Source of the DNA: Sphingomonadales bacterium
Lineage (GTDB): Bacteria > Pseudomonadota > Alphaproteobacteria > Sphingomonadales > Sphingomonadaceae
Assembly (NCBI GenBank): GCA_025352685.1
Contig: JANXSN010000047.1
Location: forward strand, 1 to 38,027
Direction: 5' to 3'
Length of the DNA stretch: 38,027 nucleotides
This document shows positions 36,965 through 38,027 of this stretch, piece after piece. Position numbers and translations under genes: made by a program. How positions within the stretch are numbered: the first letter of the stretch is position 1; each line of letters opens with the position of its first letter. The notes under the pieces were generated by a model. The model searched no databases. It saw only the letters and a list, made by a program, of their open reading frames with translations, and had not been told where the DNA came from.

Positions 36965-37327
36965 TCAACCAAGAAGCGAGGGAGGGTCGGGGTCGGGCGC
37001 GATGTCGCGTCCAGTAAGGACCGATACGTCGGGCCACGGTGCGCGAAACACCGACGGCATCGGGGACATAACAAGGTCGTGTTGGGGATCAAATGCCGCG
37101 ACAGCAGAACAGCCCGTCATTGCAAGACAGCCCGCTGTCATACTCTTGCACGGGATTTTGCTCTTTCCAGCGTCGTGCGCGGCATCGCAGTTCGACATCC
37201 CGGCTATTGCGCTAACCCGCGATTCGCTCATTGCGGCACACGGCGTCGAAGCACGCGCTACGCCTTGTCCAACAAAGCTGGCAACGATGGCGAGAAGCAA
37301 AAGATGACGAATACACATCTTCAACAT
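36965..37327 (-). CDS. Met/Cys-rich exported protein upstream of the cus operon
   Basis: 120 residues from the ATG at 37327 (a longer frame reaches 37363). A signal peptide, RHLLLLAIVASFVGQGVARA, is followed by a mature chain with Cys in TPCAAM, MSNCDAA, KIPCKSMTAGCLAMTGC and several Met, then a Pro/Asp-rich end, GRDIAPDPDPPSLLG. Met/Cys clusters in a small periplasmic protein beside a Cu pump suggest copper binding or sensing. It is on the same strand as cusCBAF and could share its transcript. No named family is claimed. Confidence 0.6.
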   Translation of the reverse strand: MLKMCIRHLLLLAIVASFVGQGVARASTPCAAMSESRVSAIAGMSNCDAAHDAGKSKIPCKSMTAGCLAMTGCSAVAAFDPQHDLVMSPMPSVFRAPWPDVSVLTGRDIAPDPDPPSLLG

Positions 37328-37748
37328 GTCGGTGGCGGTGCGCTTGGGCCGTGTGAAAGTCAATTCTCGTTGACTTTGCCGTGGTGAACGCTTGGCTCGT
37401 GGTTAGCGCAGCGTGCGTCCGATGGCTGTGAATGAAAAAAACCGCGCCAGCTCGAATGGTAGCGTCGTGTCGTTTGTAACGAGGTCGACAGGCCGAAGCC
37501 TACCGATGCGCGTGGCCCAGCAACTTTGCATGCCTACGCGCTTCGTTGCCATTGAGTGGCATGGCGAGCGATTCGACAATTGGCGCCGGACCTTGCGTAT
37601 CGCGTGACGGCCTGTGCGCTGGATCAGCAAGCCCGCATTATCTTGAACCCTAGCAAATATTTTGGGCGCGAAGGGATCAACTCGGAGCTGGCCCGCGTTG
37701 GCATGGGTTATTAAAGGCGTCCAAGGGCGTCGTGGAAAGGGAAGCCCG
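37328..37748. other. Gene-free stretch between two exported proteins
   Basis: About 420 bases between the divergent Met/Cys-rich protein and the plus-strand gene at 37749. Short open frames on both strands (for example plus 37413-37607) lack a ribosome site and any family pattern. It must hold the promoter of the plus-strand gene and probably that of the upstream part of the cus unit. No clear metal-responsive operator was seen. Confidence 0.4.
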
Positions 37749-38027
37749 ATGATCCTTGCACTTCTTGTGTCGACGGCGCAGATCGCTGATGCCGCAGCGC
37801 GGACCGAGACTGCCAATCGGCTGACGCCGTCGGTGGTTGTAGTGCCACCTGCGACGTCCACAGAGTCCACCAATTATGTACTAGCGCGACCGCGTGTCCG
37901 CGTGCGCGACGATGCGCTTCGCGTCGATGGTACAGTCTGCCGCAAGTCGAACCGGACCGGCCTGACTCCGTCCAAAGTGCGGATCGAACACCTTGATGCG
38001 TCGGGTACAATTACGGAAACGGTCTCG
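37749..38027 (+). CDS. Exported protein of unknown function, 5' part (runs off window)
   Basis: 93 codons to the window edge from an ATG at 37749, with AAGGGA 6 bases upstream. A short signal-like start, MILALLVSTAQIADAAA, is followed by a Ser/Thr/Val-rich linker, then RPRVRVRDDALRVDGTVCRK and RTGLTPSKVRIEHLDA, a strand-rich part with one Cys that reads like a periplasmic beta-sandwich. No family is recognised. It starts away from the cus operon but may be part of the same metal locus. The 3' part is not seen. Confidence 0.6.
   Translation, partial: MILALLVSTAQIADAAARTETANRLTPSVVVVPPATSTESTNYVLARPRVRVRDDALRVDGTVCRKSNRTGLTPSKVRIEHLDASGTITETVS

Overview
The window looks like a chromosomal stretch from an alphaproteobacterium, most likely a sphingomonad. 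This rests on high GC, the protein style, HutF-type histidine degradation, molybdenum-hydroxylase genes next to hut, and a metal-efflux locus with small Met/Cys-rich secreted proteins. Assignment is by recognition only; no search was run. There is no rRNA, recognisable tRNA, CRISPR array or prophage.

Left edge (1-697): the end of an IS3-family element (IS407-like terminus) sits in an EamA/DMT transporter gene, leaving an in-frame C-terminal part with a very His-rich tail. Bases 731-6901 hold a complete cytochrome bd system in two divergent units: cydABX on minus and cydDC on plus. cydC converges, with overlapping stop codons, on a small redox set (6898-9236): a cysteine-free ArsR-type regulator, a 1-Cys-like peroxiredoxin, a perfect palindrome in front of it, a divergent trxC and a SAM methyltransferase.

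Bases 9238-13463 are a scrapyard of decayed or partial accessory genes: the tail of a ClC channel, a DUF4143 ATPase with an altered Walker A motif, an SSB-like protein with its own terminator, a fasciclin gene cut by an early stop, a PsiE-like membrane protein and a probable C-terminal scrap of a TraG/VirD4 coupling protein. The likeliest history is a degraded integrative or conjugative element.

Bases 13464-25388 form a catabolic block. On minus are hutF and hutC, then iorA, iorB, xdhC and mocA (a periplasm-directed molybdenum hydroxylase with its two cofactor-maturation proteins). On plus is hutI-hutH-hutG-hutU with ATGA overlaps at every junction. A HutC-like operator lies between hutF and hutI. 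Together hutH, hutU, hutI, hutF and hutG encode the five-step route from histidine to glutamate and formate. Whether the Mo-hydroxylase belongs to that pathway is an open question.

Bases 25435-30241 carry small secreted or membrane proteins: a divergent pair around a serine hydrolase, a dead lipoprotein-like gene, a DUF3833 protein, a glycine-zipper protein and an orphan mreB. The right end (30560-38027) is a copper/silver efflux operon in the order cusC-cusB-cusA-cusF, all overlapping by 4 bases, preceded by small, partly Met/Cys-rich secreted proteins and ending in a truncated secreted protein on plus. No two-component or MerR regulator for it is in view.
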